A stretch of DNA of 64,000 nt from Acuticoccus sp051016205 (GCA_051016205.1 CP136534.1:620001-684000), one strand, 5' to 3'. Shown: positions 7,621 to 16,096, counted from the stretch's first letter. The notes: generated by a model not told the origin, from the letters alone. Made by a program: numbers and translations.

Positions 7621-8739
7621 ATGATGCGTGAGGGGGTGATCGGCGACGAACTCGACCGCGATGCGCTGCTGCGCTCCATCGTGGAAACGGCGCCTGAGGC
7701 CATCTTCGTTGCCGACGATGAAGGCACCGTTGTCAGCTTCAGCCCTGCGGGGGTGACAATGTTTGGCATCTCCCATGAGGAGATTGTCGGTCGCAGCGTC
7801 GGGGCGCTTCTGCCCAACCCCCACGGCACCGCGCCGGCCTGCGTGGACGTTCTGTTCCCCGCCACCGACGCAGTGATCCCTGTGCGGCGGCAAAAGACCC
7901 GCGCGGTCCGCGCCTCGGGGGATACGTTTCCCGTGCGCCTCACCACAGGTCGCTTCACCCAGGACAGGCGCACCTTCCATGTGGGGTTCATCGAGGACAT
8001 CACGCGCCATGAGGAGGTGCGCCAACGACTTGAGGATGCGCAGTCAAAGCTTGAGCGGCTGACCCGCCTCAACGCCTTCGGTGAGATGGCCTCCGCCTTC
8101 GCCCATGAGATCAACCAGTCGCTCACGGGAGCTGCTGGCTCCACAGAGGCGGCGGACCTTTTGGCCGAGCAGGAGGGCTTTGCCTCCGACCATCCTATCC
8201 GCGCGCGCTTGTCCGACAGCCTCTCCGACATTCACCGCACGGCAGGGATCGTGCGCCAGATCCGCCAGTTCCTGAAGACGGGAGAGCCGCAAATGCGGGT
8301 GGTGGAGGCCAATGCGTTGGTGCAGGAGGCGGTGGTTCTGGCAGCGCTCAGCGCCGATCCGAAGGTGCGCATCACCTTCGTGCCGGACCCCGCGTTGACG
8401 ATGCTTCTGGTCGATCCGATGCAGCTTCAGATCATCGTTATCAACCTCATCACGAACGCCCTTGATGCCGTCAGGCACACCCAGACCCCTGCCATTACCA
8501 TCGCCACCCATTTGGACGAGGCGGCGGTGCGTGTGGTGGTGACCGACAATGGCTCAGGCATCGTGCCGACGGTGGCCGAGCACATGTTCGAACCGCTGGT
8601 CACCACCAAACCCGACGGCCTTGGCGTCGGCCTTTCGATCTGCCGGCGCCTTGCTCGGGCCCACAATGGGGCGATCACCCTTGCGCCGTCGGCGGAAGGG
8701 TCGCGCTTCGTCCTTACCTTGCCGCGGGGCGACCGATGA
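7621..8739 (+). CDS. FixL-like PAS sensor histidine kinase
   Basis: About 372 residues: a PAS domain (SIVETAPEAIFVADDEGTVVSFSPA, roughly 15-130), a dimerisation domain with the phospho-acceptor in AFAHEINQSL, and an HATPase domain (LITNALDAV, VTDNGSGI, GLGVGLSICR). No membrane segments, so it is cytoplasmic. The layout and its partner match FixL. However, aligning the PAS end (SGDTFPVRL) to FixL puts no His at the heme-ligand position, so oxygen sensing by heme is doubtful. The ATG at 7621 has no clear ribosome site; an in-frame upstream start from 7501 exists. Confidence 0.85.
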   Translation: MMREGVIGDELDRDALLRSIVETAPEAIFVADDEGTVVSFSPAGVTMFGISHEEIVGRSVGALLPNPHGTAPACVDVLFPATDAVIPVRRQKTRAVRASGDTFPVRLTTGRFTQDRRTFHVGFIEDITRHEEVRQRLEDAQSKLERLTRLNAFGEMASAFAHEINQSLTGAAGSTEAADLLAEQEGFASDHPIRARLSDSLSDIHRTAGIVRQIRQFLKTGEPQMRVVEANALVQEAVVLAALSADPKVRITFVPDPALTMLLVDPMQLQIIVINLITNALDAVRHTQTPAITIATHLDEAAVRVVVTDNGSGIVPTVAEHMFEPLVTTKPDGLGVGLSICRRLARAHNGAITLAPSAEGSRFVLTLPRGDR

Positions 8740-9371
8740 CTGTGCTGGAAGAACACGCCGAGGTCTTTCTGCTTGATGACGACCGGTCCGTGCGGATCGG
8801 CGTTGGCTCGCTGCTGGAGGCGGCGGGTTACCGTGTGGACGCCTTCGAGCGCCCTGAAGATTTGCGCGCCGCCTGCCGCGGGCGGCGCGACAGGCCCATT
8901 CTTCTCGTCGACATTTACCTTGCCGATGCCGACGGCTTCGACGTTCTTGAAGCGTTGCGCAGCGATGGGGTCGACCCCGTTGCCATTGCCATGAGCGGCC
9001 AGGCCAACCTTCCCATGGCCAAGCAAGCCATCCGCGCCTCGGTGGTGGACTTTCTGGAGAAGCCCTTCACACGGCACGACCTTTTTGCAGCGCTCGACCG
9101 TGCCACCACCTTGCAGTCCAGCGTTGCCACTCACCGGCCCCTCACCGCTGAAGAGGAGGCGGCAAAGCAGCGCTTCAAGACGCTGTCTCCGCGCGAAAGG
9201 GACGTCTTTCACGGCATTGCCGCGGGCATCACCACCAAGGGGATTGCCCGCGAACTGGGCATCAGCCCACGGACGGTGGAGATCCACCGGGGTCGCGTGA
9301 TGCGCAAAATGGAGGCCGCGAACGTTGCCGACATCGTCAAGGTCGCCCTGTCCTTGGAGCGAGAGCGCTAG
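8736..9371 (+). CDS. FixJ-like response regulator
   Basis: A 211-residue regulator: a receiver domain with the DDD acidic patch, the phospho-acceptor in LLVDIYLADADG, and KPF as the conserved Lys, then a LuxR/NarL-type helix-turn-helix (LSPRERDVFHGIAAGITTKGIARELGISPRTVEIHRGRVMRKM). The start overlaps the kinase stop as ATGA, so the two are one operon. FixJ proteins activate fixK-type genes; a Crp/Fnr gene follows 357 bases downstream. Confidence 0.9.
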   Translation: MTVLEEHAEVFLLDDDRSVRIGVGSLLEAAGYRVDAFERPEDLRAACRGRRDRPILLVDIYLADADGFDVLEALRSDGVDPVAIAMSGQANLPMAKQAIRASVVDFLEKPFTRHDLFAALDRATTLQSSVATHRPLTAEEEAAKQRFKTLSPRERDVFHGIAAGITTKGIARELGISPRTVEIHRGRVMRKMEAANVADIVKVALSLERER

Positions 9372-9405
9372 GACGTCCTGGGTCTTCCCGGGCTCAGACA
9401 AGGCG

Positions 9406-9433
9406 CTCTAATTCGTTGATATGGAGCCGTTTT
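9406..9433. repeat. Degenerate copy of an interspersed palindromic repeat
   Basis: CTCTA, a short spacer, TGGAG and then CCGTTTT resemble the start of the fuller element at 10535-10601; both share GAGCCGTTTT. The second half of the element is not recognisable here. It sits in the 357-base gap between the FixJ-like gene and the Crp/Fnr gene. Apart from the ribosome site of the next gene I see nothing else in that gap; no anaerobox is present. Confidence 0.5.
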
Positions 9434-9728
9434 ATCTGAGTCTGACGGACCCTACTGAGTCGAGAGGGCTCTCGCCACTCCGGCGGCAAAACCCAAGGCA
9501 GCCGCCGTATTCGACCGTGCCAGTGAGGTTCGCGTGACGTGGGATAAGGACAATCCCCTATCTCACCCGCAGTCTTATGGGTGACATAACGAATGGAAAA
9601 GCCCACCCCTCCGTTATCTTTTTTGCAAAGCCGTCAAAGTTCCGTGGGCAAGGCCGCGCCATCCACCGGAACAGCCGTCGCTCGCTGAAGCGAGCGCTTT
9701 GCGTGCGGATCAAGGGGGTGGGACCAGC

Positions 9729-10466
9729 ATGTCGGGTCTTGAAAGGCCATCGTGGTCGGATGAGGGCGCCGCCACACATGTGGTGTGCCGGCAAGTGGTC
9801 CGCCCGCGCGAGCCCCTTGGATTTCTCACAAGCCTTGATATTGCAACCGCTGCCCGCAATGTCCCCGAGCAGACGACGCTCATCCATCAGGATCAGCCAG
9901 CCGATTGGGTCTATGAGATTGTTTCGGGCACGGTGCGCGAGACAATGCTGTGGCGCGATGGGCATCGCACGGTCACGGGCTTCAAGTCGATCGGCGACTG
10001 TCTGGGCCTGTCCTACAGCCCCACACACGCCACGAACGGTGAGACCATCACCCCCGTTCGCCTTGTGGCGGCCAAGCGCAGTGCCGTGTTGGCTGCCACT
10101 GCCGACCCTGCCGTCAACGCGCGGCTGATGGAGACGCTGGCCGCCGAACTTGCCCGTGCCCAAGCCCATGGTGCAGCCCTTGCAGCGCTGAAAGCCGTGG
10201 CGCGTGTGGCCGAGTTCTTGCTGCGCCTGTCGAGAAGCCGTTGGGCGCGACCTGACGCTGCGGTCTGTGACGGCCACCTTGCCACCACCATCGACCTTCC
10301 CATGCCCCGGCAAGACATTGCCGATTATCTCGGCCTGTCGTTGGAGACGGTGTGCAGGGGCTTTTCGAGCTTGCGCGCGCGGGGCGCCATCGCCTTGCCC
10401 TCGGCCCGCCATGTGGTCGTGCGCAAGCCAGCGCTGTTGGTCTCCATCGTCGACAAAGGCGGCTAA
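9729..10466 (+). CDS. Crp/Fnr-family transcription regulator, FixK-like
   Basis: A 245-residue protein with a cyclic-nucleotide-binding-like beta-roll and a C-terminal winged helix. The recognition helix reads LSLETVCRGFSSL, matching the FNR/FixK E-x-x-S-R signature with Cys for Ser, so it should bind TTGAT half-sites. The N-terminal Cys cluster of FNR is absent, so it is not an Fe-S oxygen sensor; FixK-like control through FixJ is more likely. The start at 9729 is preceded by AAGGGGG. A perfect anaerobox lies before the usp gene in this window. Confidence 0.87.
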   Translation: MSGLERPSWSDEGAATHVVCRQVVRPREPLGFLTSLDIATAARNVPEQTTLIHQDQPADWVYEIVSGTVRETMLWRDGHRTVTGFKSIGDCLGLSYSPTHATNGETITPVRLVAAKRSAVLAATADPAVNARLMETLAAELARAQAHGAALAALKAVARVAEFLLRLSRSRWARPDAAVCDGHLATTIDLPMPRQDIADYLGLSLETVCRGFSSLRARGAIALPSARHVVVRKPALLVSIVDKGG

Positions 10467-10534
10467 CCCGCCTTCGTCCCACTTTTGCCGACAAGAGGAA
10501 ATGACCCCGGCCCACAGTTGGTGTGGGCATGATG

Positions 10535-10601
10535 CTCTATTCCTCTGAAATAGAGCCGTTTTCCTGCGATCGGATGCTTCCATCTGACCGCGAAACGCTA
10601 G
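10535..10601. repeat. Interspersed palindromic repeat with GAGCCGTTTT core
   Basis: Two hairpins in tandem. CTCTATT (10535-10541) pairs perfectly with AATAGAG (10549-10555); GCGATCGGATG (10566-10576) pairs 9 of 11 with CATCTGACCGC (10581-10591); AAACGCTAG closes the element. The layout matches a short non-coding repeat I associate with many Hyphomicrobiales genomes. It lies in the 428-base gap between the Crp/Fnr and exporter genes. The rest of that gap (10602-10894) shows no convincing gene. Confidence 0.6.
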
Positions 10602-10894
10602 CCATGAGCCGTTGCGGAGATGTGACGCTTTTTCATGCGCCATCGGCCAAGGTCTGGTGGGTCTCGGCCTCCGCCGCACCCCACATCGCACTGGTCGAGG
10701 GATCATCCTTGGGCAGCGTCAGCGTGACGCCGGCGTTTGGGTCCTGCCGGGGGCGACCTCGGCCAGCCTTCGCGCTACCCTTGCCATCGCTGATCGGGGT
10801 CAGAGCAAGATTGCTCATCATTTGACTCTAAGGCGATGTCCTATCCGATGGTCACCTAAGGTCGTCAGGAACAGGCGCAAGGGGGAGGGCTGGA

Positions 10895-12397
10895 ATGCGC
10901 GCAGGCTTGGTGATCACCCAGTCCCTTTGCCGCGGGGAAGCAACGCCATGCCCAAAACCCTTGCGCAAGTTCGTGCTGGCCGTTGCCATCCTTGGGTCGA
11001 GCCTTGGCTTCATCGACGGGACCATCATCACCGTCGCGCTCGCCCCCATAAGGGACAGCCTCGACGCTTCCTTTGCAGCCATGCAGTGGGTGGTGAACGC
11101 CTACACCCTTGCCCTCTCCGCCTTTTTGCTGACCGGCGGCGCGGCGGGGGACATGTTCGGCAAGCGGCGCATCTTCGCCATCGGCATTGGTGTGTTCGCC
11201 GTTGCGTCCATCCTGTGCGCCATCGCGCCCACGGTGGAAACGCTGATTGCCGCGCGCACCCTCAAGGGCCTTGGTGCAGCCTTGATGGTGCCTGGCTCCC
11301 TTGCCCTGATCGCCGTCAACTTCCCTGAGGAGGAGCGCGGACGCGCTGTGGGGATTTGGGCGGCCGCCTCGGGCATGACATCGGCGCTGGGGCCGATCCT
11401 CGGCGGGCTCCTCATCGATCTGGGGTCCTGGCGGGCGGTCTTTTACATCAACATCCCTTTCGCTGCCTTAGCGCTTTACCTGCTCTTGGCGAAGGTGCCT
11501 GCCGACCCGCCGCGCGGGGAAGGGCGCTTCGATATTGTCGGCGCAGCGCTGGCGTTCATTGGCGTTGGTGCGGTCGCGCTCGGCTTTACCCTTGCAGAAG
11601 GCGCTGGCCTTGCCGCCCCCCTTCCGCTGGTGGCGCTTGCGGCGGGCATTGCGGTGTTGGGGGCCTTCATCCTCCACCAGCGGGCGACTGCGCAGCCGAT
11701 GCTGCCGCTCAAGCTGTTTGCCTCGCGCACCTTTTCCGTCGCCAACGCGGAAACACTCCTCGTTTACTTCGCGCTGAGTGGCGTCTTCTTTTTCCTTCCC
11801 ATCACCATGATGGAGGCGCACGGCTGGTCCGCCACCCTTGCGGGGGCCGTGTTCTTGCCCTTCACCGCCGTTATGGCTGTGATCTCGCCCTTTGCAGGCC
11901 GCCTGGCAGATCGCATCGGCGCCCGCCCCTTGTTGATCGCAGGCCCTTTGATTGTGGCAGCCGCTTTCCTCATCCTGGCCTATGCCGCAGCAAACCCCAG
12001 CTACTGGGGCAGCGTGTTTCCGGCCATGCTGGTGTTCGGCCTGGGCATGGGCCTTGCGATCCCACCCCTCTCGGCGGCGATATTGAACGATGCGGGGCCT
12101 GATCTTTCGGGCGTCGCATCAGGCGTCAACAACGCTGTCGCGCGGGTCGCCGGCCTGTTGGCGGTCGCCATCCTCGGCCTCGTGGCGAGCGTTTTGTACC
12201 GCACACAGCTTGGCGTGGATGAAGGTGGGTTTGCCGCCCCCGTCGGCGAGGCGGCAGGACGGGGCGAGGCCATTGTGACCACCTTCGCCGTCCTCTCCCT
12301 CGTGTCCTGTGCGGTGTGCGTTGCAGCGGCCGCTCTTGCTGCATTCTTGCCCCGCAGGCCCCTTCCTGTCCCCGTCGACGCGGCAACGGCAACATAG
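10895..12397 (+). CDS. MFS drug/proton antiporter, DHA2 family
   Basis: A 500-residue protein with about 14 predicted membrane segments, typical of the DHA2 (EmrB-like) branch. Motif A appears as GGAAGDMFGKRRIFAIG after TMS2 and again as GRLADRIGARP; motif C-like ALGPILGGLL is in TMS5. A GGGGGAGGG purine-rich site precedes the ATG. It exports hydrophobic compounds using the proton gradient; no membrane-fusion partner is adjacent. The gene ends 62 bases before tRNA-Thr, at the edge of the island. Confidence 0.9.
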   Translation: MRAGLVITQSLCRGEATPCPKPLRKFVLAVAILGSSLGFIDGTIITVALAPIRDSLDASFAAMQWVVNAYTLALSAFLLTGGAAGDMFGKRRIFAIGIGVFAVASILCAIAPTVETLIAARTLKGLGAALMVPGSLALIAVNFPEEERGRAVGIWAAASGMTSALGPILGGLLIDLGSWRAVFYINIPFAALALYLLLAKVPADPPRGEGRFDIVGAALAFIGVGAVALGFTLAEGAGLAAPLPLVALAAGIAVLGAFILHQRATAQPMLPLKLFASRTFSVANAETLLVYFALSGVFFFLPITMMEAHGWSATLAGAVFLPFTAVMAVISPFAGRLADRIGARPLLIAGPLIVAAAFLILAYAAANPSYWGSVFPAMLVFGLGMGLAIPPLSAAILNDAGPDLSGVASGVNNAVARVAGLLAVAILGLVASVLYRTQLGVDEGGFAAPVGEAAGRGEAIVTTFAVLSLVSCAVCVAAAALAAFLPRRPLPVPVDAATAT

Positions 12398-12459
12398 CCT
12401 GCACAAAGCCAGTTGCAGCATCCTGGGCAATGCGTGTACACGGTGTCCCTGCATTCTAA

Positions 12460-12535
12460 GCCGCACTAGCTCAGGTGGTAGAGCAACGCATTCGTAATGC
12501 GTGGGTCGCTGGTTCGAGTCCGGCGTGCGGCACCA
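12460..12535 (+). tRNA. tRNA-Thr (anticodon CGT)
   Basis: A 76-base cloverleaf: acceptor stem GCCGCAC pairs with GTGCGGC, the anticodon loop TTCGTAA gives CGT, the T-arm carries GGTTCGAGTCC, and CCA is encoded at 12533-12535. It is the left border of the accessory island: the serine recombinase gene ends inside it on the other strand. Confidence 0.96.
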
Positions 12536-14045
12536 TCTCTTCTCTGAGCCTTTTCGGATCGGCTAACACTTTGAACGGCATGGCAATTTCAGGTGTTCGA
12601 TAACCCTGATTCCGGCAGTATGGGATACGCTGTGCAAAGGCCAGCCTGAGCACCAGTCGCTTCAGCGCCAACTCCCCGGTTTCCCAGAGTTTCCAGGGGT
12701 TTGCCAGGAACGCGCAGGCGTGTTCGAACGATTCGTCGAAGGATCGCTTCGGCCCGGTCCCGGCCTGGAGTTTTTCCTCAGCCACCTTCCGCTCAAGCTC
12801 CAGCGCCTCGATGCGCTTCTCATAGGCGCCCACGACGGCAGGGCTGCTCGCCTCGACGATGCGATCAAGCAGCTGCCCGATCTCCTTTTCCAACCGGGCC
12901 GCGTCGGCCTTGAGGGCCCGCTCGATGTCAGCGGCCTGTGAGAGCCGACGGTCCCAAGCATCCCGGAACATTCGGAGTGCCAGCTGCAAAAGCCCTTCGG
13001 TGGGCTGAAGGGCCTGGACGATGGGCGCAAACTCCTCTTCGATTCGCTGGCGCGGGATGGACTTGCGGTAGGACACGCAGCCCTTGGTGTCACAGAAATA
13101 GTAGGGGTACTTTTTGCGCCGCCCTGTGGACCAGCAGGCCGTGAGAGGTTCGTTACAGTCGGCGCAAAGGACGAAGCCGCGCAGAGGGAAGTCGGCATTG
13201 ATATCCTTGCGCGCAGGCGCACTGGCGGCGCCGTTGCGACGTGCCTGGATCTTCTGCCAGGTCTCCAACGAGATCAGCGGCTCGTGTCGGGCAGGAACAA
13301 GCCTGATCCCCCACTTCTCGTAGCTGATGTGACCGGCGTAGATGGGACGCTCGAGCAACTCGGTGATGCGGCTCGGATGGACCTCATCGCACCCCTTCTG
13401 CTTGGGGAAGAGGGGTTCGGCGTCCAGATGGCGCTTGATCTCAGCTTGGGATTGGAACCGGCCTGAGGCGTAGCCCCCAAGAACATCCTGGACGATGGAC
13501 GCGAGAGGCTCGTCTCGCACCAAGAGTTTGCCGTGATCTTTTACCCGCTCGAAGCGATAGCCGATGGGCGGATAAAAACACCAATAGCCGTTCATCATCC
13601 GCCCGCGCATGCGGTTGAGGGTCTGCTCACCGTTCTTTTGGCGATGGTGCTGGGCAACGCTGGCAAGGAGGTTTTCAACGAGGATGGAGTCAGAATCCTC
13701 ACCGAACTCGATGGACGGGCTCTCCAAGATGCCGCCGGCGGCGTGGAGGGTAGAGCGCAGCTCAAGGTGAGCGCGCAGATCGCGGGCAAACCGGGAGATA
13801 TCGTCGATGATGACGATGTGCCGGGTTTTGGCCCGATGACGGCGTAAGAAGGCGAGCATGGCGGTCATGCCAGGACGATCGATCCGCTTGCCGGTCATGT
13901 CGTCGCGGAACACGTCCACCACGTCATAGCCCTTGTAGCGGGCATACTCGCGGCAACGGGTTTCTTGGGACGCCAAGCCGTCGCCCTCGCGAACCTGTTT
14001 CACGCCCGAGACACGGGCATAGATGACAGCCTTCTCCTCTTTCAT
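12471..14045 (-). CDS. Large serine recombinase (site-specific integrase)
   Basis: A 524-residue large serine recombinase. The resolvase domain begins VIYARVSG, with nucleophile Ser13; a Recombinase domain (YPPIGYRF onward) and a zinc ribbon (CADC ... CDTKGC) follow, then a helical coiled-coil part. The last ~20 codons are antisense to tRNA-Thr, so the stop lies within the tRNA. That is what is seen when such an element sits in a tRNA 3' end. The start at 14045 has a GGAGGG site and overlaps the upstream stop as ATGA. It would catalyse island insertion and excision. Confidence 0.93.
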   Translation of the reverse strand: MKEEKAVIYARVSGVKQVREGDGLASQETRCREYARYKGYDVVDVFRDDMTGKRIDRPGMTAMLAFLRRHRAKTRHIVIIDDISRFARDLRAHLELRSTLHAAGGILESPSIEFGEDSDSILVENLLASVAQHHRQKNGEQTLNRMRGRMMNGYWCFYPPIGYRFERVKDHGKLLVRDEPLASIVQDVLGGYASGRFQSQAEIKRHLDAEPLFPKQKGCDEVHPSRITELLERPIYAGHISYEKWGIRLVPARHEPLISLETWQKIQARRNGAASAPARKDINADFPLRGFVLCADCNEPLTACWSTGRRKKYPYYFCDTKGCVSYRKSIPRQRIEEEFAPIVQALQPTEGLLQLALRMFRDAWDRRLSQAADIERALKADAARLEKEIGQLLDRIVEASSPAVVGAYEKRIEALELERKVAEEKLQAGTGPKRSFDESFEHACAFLANPWKLWETGELALKRLVLRLAFAQRIPYCRNQGYRTPEIAMPFKVLADPKRLREEMVPHAGLEPATHALRMRCSTT

Positions 14046-14392
14046 GACTCCCTCCACGCTGCGGCGCTTGTGTCCGCAGCGTCCGGCAACATCTTGATTG
14101 TTTGAGTATTTTCTGAGGATACCATGGCAGAGGTTGCCGCTTCAAAGACTTTCTTCTCAAGAGCGTCTTCGGCTTCAGCGTCGGGCGCCAGGTCGAAGCC
14201 GAGGTCCACGAAGCAGACGATGATCGTCCAAAGCGCCTCAATGAGATCCTTCTTTTCCGCCTCGCTCATGTGAGCGTGATCGAGGGCCTCGGCATAGAGC
14301 GTCCAATCGATGGTGAGTGTGGGGCGCGCACCGCTGCCGGCGGCAACCTCTTCTGGCGCGTTGTGGGTGGGTGGTGTGTGTTTGGTCTCCAT
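14042..14392 (-). CDS. Hypothetical protein coupled to the recombinase
   Basis: A 116-residue acidic protein of unknown function. The start at 14392 is chosen because AAGGAG precedes it; an in-frame ATG at 14416 would fall inside the operator palindrome. The centre (TLYAEALDHAHMSEAEKKDLIEAL) is helical with a conserved look, and the C-terminus is low-complexity. Its stop overlaps the recombinase start (ATGA), so it may act with the recombinase, for example as a directionality or control factor. That role is inference only. Confidence 0.7.
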   Translation of the reverse strand: METKHTPPTHNAPEEVAAGSGARPTLTIDWTLYAEALDHAHMSEAEKKDLIEALWTIIVCFVDLGFDLAPDAEAEDALEKKVFEAATSAMVSSENTQTIKMLPDAADTSAAAWRES

Positions 14393-14412
14393 GCTTGTGG
14401 TCTCCTTGATCA

Positions 14413-14442
14413 GCAATACTAGGAGATTATTCCTAGTATTGC
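14413..14442. promoter_or_regulatory. Operator-like perfect 12-bp inverted repeat
   Basis: GCAATACTAGGA (14413-14424) and TCCTAGTATTGC (14431-14442) are exact inverse complements separated by six bases. The site lies about 20 bases upstream of the start at 14392 and next to its ribosome site, where a repressor would block transcription of the recombinase operon. No T-run suggests a terminator. Confidence 0.7.
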
Positions 14443-14522
14443 AAGTATTAATTGGCGATGGATTGTTTGAGAGGCGTGGGACGACGCGTCGAAGTTGGCT
14501 TTTCTCTATGAAGTTCTGGCGG

Positions 14523-14855
14523 TTACTTCAGGTCCACACGCCCACCACCAAAGACCTCATCGATGTGGGTCAGTTCGCGCAACGTGTAGATCATGAACTC
14601 CCAGCGTATGCACTGGTCGTAGGGAAGGACCGCTGCCCCATCCTGATAGTCGAAGCACATGGTCTCTGCCCGATCGCCGTGGTCGAGCGAACAGCCTTCT
14701 TCCGCTTCAATGGCAAGCACAGTCTCGCGCGCGGTGTTGAGGCGCTCGGCCAGCTCGGGACGAATGCCGAAGATCCGGAAGTGACGGTCATCCACCCGCT
14801 CATGCTGGCTGCCGCACTCACAGTGACCAACCCGCAGGAACAGTTCGTGAGTCAT
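14523..14855 (-). CDS. Hypothetical protein with N-terminal Cys/His cluster
   Basis: A 110-residue protein. The start at 14855 has an AGGAGG site seven bases upstream. The first 20 residues contain HCECGSQHE, a possible half zinc site; the rest is acidic and ends HIDEVFGGGRVDLK. I do not recognise a family. It is followed only by the operator region of the recombinase operon, and lies 10 bases after the next gene upstream, so it is the end of the coupling-protein-side gene chain. Confidence 0.7.
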   Translation of the reverse strand: MTHELFLRVGHCECGSQHERVDDRHFRIFGIRPELAERLNTARETVLAIEAEEGCSLDHGDRAETMCFDYQDGAAVLPYDQCIRWEFMIYTLRELTHIDEVFGGGRVDLK

Positions 14856-14865
14856 GTCCGTCCTC

Positions 14866-15531
14866 CTACCGGTAGCGTGGACGCGGGGCGTAGCTTTGTG
14901 CAGGCGTTCGCTCACTGGGACCGCGTTCGTCGCTCGAGGGCTCTGTGCGGCGAGCCGCGCGCGCCTGTCGGTCCGCCTCCACCTGAGGGCGGTAAAAAGC
15001 CTCGTCCAACTCCTTGCCCCAGTCGTAAATGTCCCGTTCGCCGTTGCGCTCCTTGAACGAGTCACGGATCAGGCTGCGCGCGCCATGCTCGGTGATCTGC
15101 AGCTCTTTGGAGAGCTCGCTGGCCGCGTGGGAGAAGGCGCGGTTGAAGGTCATCAGCCGGCCGTTTCGCATGATGGCTTCGATCTCTGGCGGGCTGCTCT
15201 CGGCTCGGCGCTTTTGTTCCGGCGTCAGCGCATCTTCGCGCTTCATGATGTCCTCACGCATTTGGTTCATGCTCATGCCGACGCGGGCCCGGAACAGATC
15301 CCGCAGCATGGTCTCGGCCTTGGTGACATCCATGCGGTCGGTGCGGGCGACGGCGTAGGCATAGTCCCCCAGCTTGTCCTTGAACTTGCCGGACGCCTTG
15401 ATCTCCCGCTCCAGAATGTGGGTGATGCCGATGGCCTCATCGAACTGCTTGTCCGTCAAAAGCCTGCCCGAATAACTTTCGCGGGCCTCGGCGATGCGAT
15501 CCATCTCTTTGGGGTCGTAGACGTAGTTCAT
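14866..15531 (-). CDS. Hypothetical mobile-element protein, helical
   Basis: A 221-residue, strongly charged and mainly helical protein, with a start at 15531 behind GGGAGA. No membrane segment or catalytic motif is visible. The N-terminal part (VYDPKEMDRIAEARESYSGRLLTDKQFDEAIGI) looks well conserved in style; the C-terminus is Arg- and Pro-rich. Tight spacing to its neighbours (10 and 19 bases) puts it in the left-arm transfer operon. A cytosolic accessory to DNA transfer is possible but unproved. Confidence 0.68.
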   Translation of the reverse strand: MNYVYDPKEMDRIAEARESYSGRLLTDKQFDEAIGITHILEREIKASGKFKDKLGDYAYAVARTDRMDVTKAETMLRDLFRARVGMSMNQMREDIMKREDALTPEQKRRAESSPPEIEAIMRNGRLMTFNRAFSHAASELSKELQITEHGARSLIRDSFKERNGERDIYDWGKELDEAFYRPQVEADRQARAARRTEPSSDERGPSERTPAQSYAPRPRYR

Positions 15532-15550
15532 AGGGTGTCTCCCGTGTGGG

Positions 15551-16036
15551 TCAGCGTTCGCGGGGTCGAATGCGGCGACGATCCCCGCCGCGTCTGCGGT
15601 CGGTGGCCCGCGCAAAATCCTGAAGGGGTTTGACGCGCTGGGCCTCACGATGCTTCGAGTGGCGCAGGAGAGCGTCGAGATCATCCATCTCTTCGCGGTC
15701 GAGACGGGCCAGGTCCTGCCGATGGGCGGCGCGCACATTGCGGCGTGCCTGGCGATCGACGGCGGACTTGCTGAACGTGTCGGAGCCGAAGCGCACGTGG
15801 CGCAGGTCCCATGACTTCGACCCAGCCTTATCGATCAGCTTGCGCTTTTCTTCCTCCACGCGGGTCTCGTACTCAAGCTCGTAGGTCCGCGTTTCGAAGC
15901 GTCTGATGGCGGCGTGGCGTTCCCGCAGCGCTTGCAGTTCGCGCCATTCCTCCCCTGTGAGGGAGAGGGCCGCTTCGCGGCGCATGGCAGCCAGATCGAA
16001 GGTGCGCTTGACCTCAGCACCAAGATGTTCAGGCAT
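15551..16036 (-). CDS. Hypothetical Arg/Glu-rich coiled-coil protein
   Basis: A 161-residue protein made almost entirely of charged helices (RRFETRTYELEYETRVEEEKRKL) with a strongly basic C-terminus (RRRGGDRRRIRPRER) that could bind nucleic acid. It begins a three-gene minus-strand run and faces a divergent small gene at 16097 across a 60-base gap holding a perfect dyad. No known family recognised. Confidence 0.65.
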   Translation of the reverse strand: MPEHLGAEVKRTFDLAAMRREAALSLTGEEWRELQALRERHAAIRRFETRTYELEYETRVEEEKRKLIDKAGSKSWDLRHVRFGSDTFSKSAVDRQARRNVRAAHRQDLARLDREEMDDLDALLRHSKHREAQRVKPLQDFARATDRRRGGDRRRIRPRER

Positions 16037-16052
16037 GTCTATTCTCCATCAG

Positions 16053-16084
16053 CCAAAAATACTGTTGTTCCCATCTATTTTTGG
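16053..16084. promoter_or_regulatory. 9-bp dyad between divergent genes
   Basis: CCAAAAATA (16053-16061) and TATTTTTGG (16076-16084) are exact inverse complements with a 14-base spacer. The pair fills the gap between the divergent genes starting at 16036 and 16097, so a shared operator is the simplest reading. Confidence 0.5.
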
Positions 16085-16096
16085 TAGAATGATTAT

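Noticed and set aside
10633..10821. 62-codon minus-strand frame between the FixK-like and exporter genes
   Set aside because: Plausible composition but no ribosome site, no recognisable family and no context; not enough to call a gene.
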